This document shows positions 24,093 through 25,515 of a stretch of DNA of 25,515 nucleotides, in pieces. The translations under genes were made by a program, and so were the position numbers. Below the pieces are notes generated by a model. It made no database searches, was not told the DNA's origin, and saw only the letters and a program-made list of their open reading frames with translations. How positions within the stretch are numbered: position 1 is the first letter of the stretch; each line of letters starts with the position of its first letter. Location of the stretch: assembly GCA_937897615.1 (NCBI GenBank), contig CALCNO010000220.1, positions 1 to 25,515 on the forward strand, read 5' to 3'. The stretch is from an uncultured Anaerolineaceae bacterium (GTDB taxonomy: Bacteria; Chloroflexota; Anaerolineae; Anaerolineales; Anaerolineaceae).

Positions 24093-24110
24093 AAAGGTAT
24101 TATAACCTTT
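24093..24110 (-). promoter_or_regulatory. Candidate promoter of the GH13 gene inside a perfect dyad
   Basis: On the minus strand the sequence is AAAGGT-TATAAT-ACCTTT: six-base perfect inverted arms around a perfect -10 hexamer (24104-24099). A transcript would start near 24092, about 29 bases before the ATG at 24063, keeping the GGAGG site. The dyad could be an operator for a dimeric regulator that competes with RNA polymerase. The -35 region is not convincing. Confidence 0.5.
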
Positions 24111-24142
24111 GCGGTTCGCGGTGATTATGTGTGGATGGCGTA

Positions 24143-25003
24143 TTATGCGAGGTTGAGGGAACAGAAAGCAGGGGCAGGCTGGGCGGAGGTTTCTAGGTTG
24201 CATGCAGCCCATTTCTGGCCTGTATGTTTGTCAAGATCTCTTTGTGTGACTTCAAGCGGCCAGCCAAAGATGGAAGCGAGTTGTTTGGTGGTAGCAGCAC
24301 CGACCGATTCAATGCAGGCATGGAGCAATTCTGTGCGTGCCTGTGTTTCACTGATCTCGTGCGCCTGCTCGATCAGATCGGGATAATGGCGGTGCGTCAG
24401 TTCGTAGCGAAACGCGTAACGCCACGCGCCGGCCTCGGCAATGCCAACCGGGAGGATTTTAAAGTCCCGCTGCAAAAGGTTCAGCGATCTCTGAAAAGGC
24501 TGCGTAGCGCTGGCGTTGGTAAGGTGAGCTTCTTTCCTCAGGGAAATGGTATCCAGTGGGCCTTTTTCCAACAGCGCTTCAAAGAGCTGTTTAGCTTCCA
24601 GGGGTAAAGCCCCCTGTTGGTATTGATCCTGAATATCATCTAGCGGGGAGCCGTAATTGGGAGACAGGGCATAAAAATACGGGAGCAGTTGCAGGGAGAT
24701 CATGGTGTTGCGCGAGCGGATCACGCGCGCATAGTACCAGACCTTCTTATCGATAAGGGAGTCTTTCCACGTCCAGGTGATGTGCCCCGGGTCATCATGG
24801 TCGTCCGGTACCGGGCGGTTGCCGGCCACAGCCTGCCATAGGTTCGGCAACGCCATTTTGGGGTCTGGCCAAAAAAGAACGAAACCGCGCTCGTTGACGA
24901 ATTGGATGGCCTCCTGTGGAGTGTGCAGATGGTCAGCCGGGGAAAAGCGGAAAGTTTTTTCCCGGTAATTCTGTAATGTTTTCTCGGTGACCAGGGGCAG
25001 CAA
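24143..25003 (-). CDS. AlkZ-related winged-helix protein
   Basis: A 286-residue protein resembling the AlkZ-related (YcaQ/HTH_42-like) winged-helix proteins, seen in HITWTWKDSL, TMISLQLLPYFYALSPNYG and the later helix-rich segments with LRKEAHL and TKQLASIFGWPLEVTQRDL. True AlkZ enzymes are DNA glycosylases that unhook interstrand crosslinks, using a QxD/QxQ catalytic motif; I do not see that motif, so this relative may not be a glycosylase. The start is a TTG at 25003 with AGGAGA seven bases upstream; that site overlaps the stop codon of the thiolase gene, so the two are probably co-translated. The linkage to thiolase is not explained. Confidence 0.6.
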   Translation of the reverse strand: MLPLVTEKTLQNYREKTFRFSPADHLHTPQEAIQFVNERGFVLFWPDPKMALPNLWQAVAGNRPVPDDHDDPGHITWTWKDSLIDKKVWYYARVIRSRNTMISLQLLPYFYALSPNYGSPLDDIQDQYQQGALPLEAKQLFEALLEKGPLDTISLRKEAHLTNASATQPFQRSLNLLQRDFKILPVGIAEAGAWRYAFRYELTHRHYPDLIEQAHEISETQARTELLHACIESVGAATTKQLASIFGWPLEVTQRDLDKHTGQKWAACNLETSAQPAPAFCSLNLA

Positions 25004-25014
25004 GGCTGGTTCTC

Positions 25015-25515
25015 CTAGATGCGCTGCAGGATGTGGGTAAGGATGTTCGAGCCACTGCCGCCGATGTTTTGCGCCATGCCGATGCGGGCATCTGCCACCT
25101 GCGAGCTACCGGCCTCGCCGCGGAGTTGCTGCACCACCTCAACGATCTGGTACATCCCGGTGGCGCCCACCGGATGTCCGCGTGCCTTCAGTCCGCCGCG
25201 GGTGGCAATGGGGATGCGCCCATTGAGCAGGATTTCTCCGTCAAGTGCCAGTGACGGGCCCTTGCCTTTTTCGCAGAATCCGTTGGCTTCGAGAGAAAGT
25301 ACAGCCATGATGGAGAAGGCATCGTGCAGCTCAAAAAGGTCGATCTGCTCAGGGCCGATGCCGGCCTGGGCATAAGCGGCCTGTCCGGATTTATTGGCGG
25401 CTTTGAGCCACAAGGGATCCTTGCGCTGGTCAACAGCGATGGTATCCGTTGCCGCTGCTGAAGCTGCTACCCTGACAAGAGGCCGCGCAGATTTTTGCAG
25501 TTTTTCGAGAGGAAC
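25015..25515 (-). CDS. Archaeal-type acetyl-CoA acetyltransferase/thiolase, C-terminal part (partial)
   Basis: The C-terminal 166 residues of a thiolase that continues beyond the right edge. The frame is open to position 25515, starting VPLEKLQKSARPL. The thiolase motifs ELHDAF and GGLKARGHPVGATG (with the catalytic His of GHP) are present. The end reads IGMAQNIGGSGSNILTHIL and lacks the C-terminal CxG cysteine of classical biosynthetic thiolases, matching the SCP-x/archaeal acetoacetyl-CoA thiolase branch, in which a His normally stands where Gln (Q in AQN) is seen here. In archaea this thiolase works with HMG-CoA synthase and a DUF35 protein in mevalonate synthesis. That role here is inferred. 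The nucleophilic Cys would be outside the window. Confidence 0.85.
   Translation of the reverse strand, partial: VPLEKLQKSARPLVRVAASAAATDTIAVDQRKDPLWLKAANKSGQAAYAQAGIGPEQIDLFELHDAFSIMAVLSLEANGFCEKGKGPSLALDGEILLNGRIPIATRGGLKARGHPVGATGMYQIVEVVQQLRGEAGSSQVADARIGMAQNIGGSGSNILTHILQRI

Overview
The window reads as a dense piece of bacterial chromosome with small intergenic gaps. It is most likely from an anaerobic member of the Chloroflexota (Anaerolineae-like). That placement is an inference from gene content: a Stickland-type ornithine oxidation operon, a mevalonate-pathway decarboxylase start at the left edge, an archaeal-type thiolase at the right edge, a divergent FtsZ with uncharacterised neighbours, and very large GH13/GH57 proteins. 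I saw no tRNA, rRNA, CRISPR array, insertion sequence or prophage, and no gene-free stretch over 300 bases.

Left third (1-9051, all minus strand): one long operon, read from right to left as ord, ortA, ortB, oraS, oraE, a GlmL/MutL-type ATPase gene, orr, alr and the first 15 codons of a diphosphomevalonate decarboxylase-like gene. The enzymes form the complete oxidative ornithine route. Orr makes D-ornithine; the B12/PLP mutase OraSE makes 2,4-diaminopentanoate; Ord makes 2-amino-4-oxopentanoate; OrtAB cleaves that with CoA to acetyl-CoA and D-alanine. The alanine racemase that follows can return D-alanine to L-alanine, so it looks like a functional extension of the pathway. A candidate extended -10 promoter lies just upstream of ord.

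Middle (9149-15295): a minus-strand degV-ygiQ-rlmL-like operon diverges from a plus-strand UlaG-like metallo-hydrolase at a palindromic ATTATAAT. A SlyD-type peptidyl-prolyl isomerase with a His/Cys tail converges on the hydrolase. Next to it is a membrane-anchored protein faintly like an LCP domain, with a promoter placed for leaderless transcription. A strong hairpin terminator closes the operon upstream of it.

15304-18206 (minus strand): a four-gene operon with an unknown 432-residue barrel-like protein, an FtsZ family protein, and two small proteins of 72 and 71 residues. The FtsZ keeps its GTP-binding motifs but has His in place of the second catalytic Asp of the T7 synergy loop. This is the most unusual observation in the window.

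Right part (18294-25515): an atypical SDR epimerase, probably leaderless, and a GH57/DUF3536 protein run on the plus strand. They converge with a 1150-residue GH13 protein, and the two glycosidase genes share an 8-base palindrome that supplies both stop codons. Upstream of the GH13 gene are an AlkZ-related protein and the C-terminal 166 residues of an archaeal-type thiolase that runs off the window.
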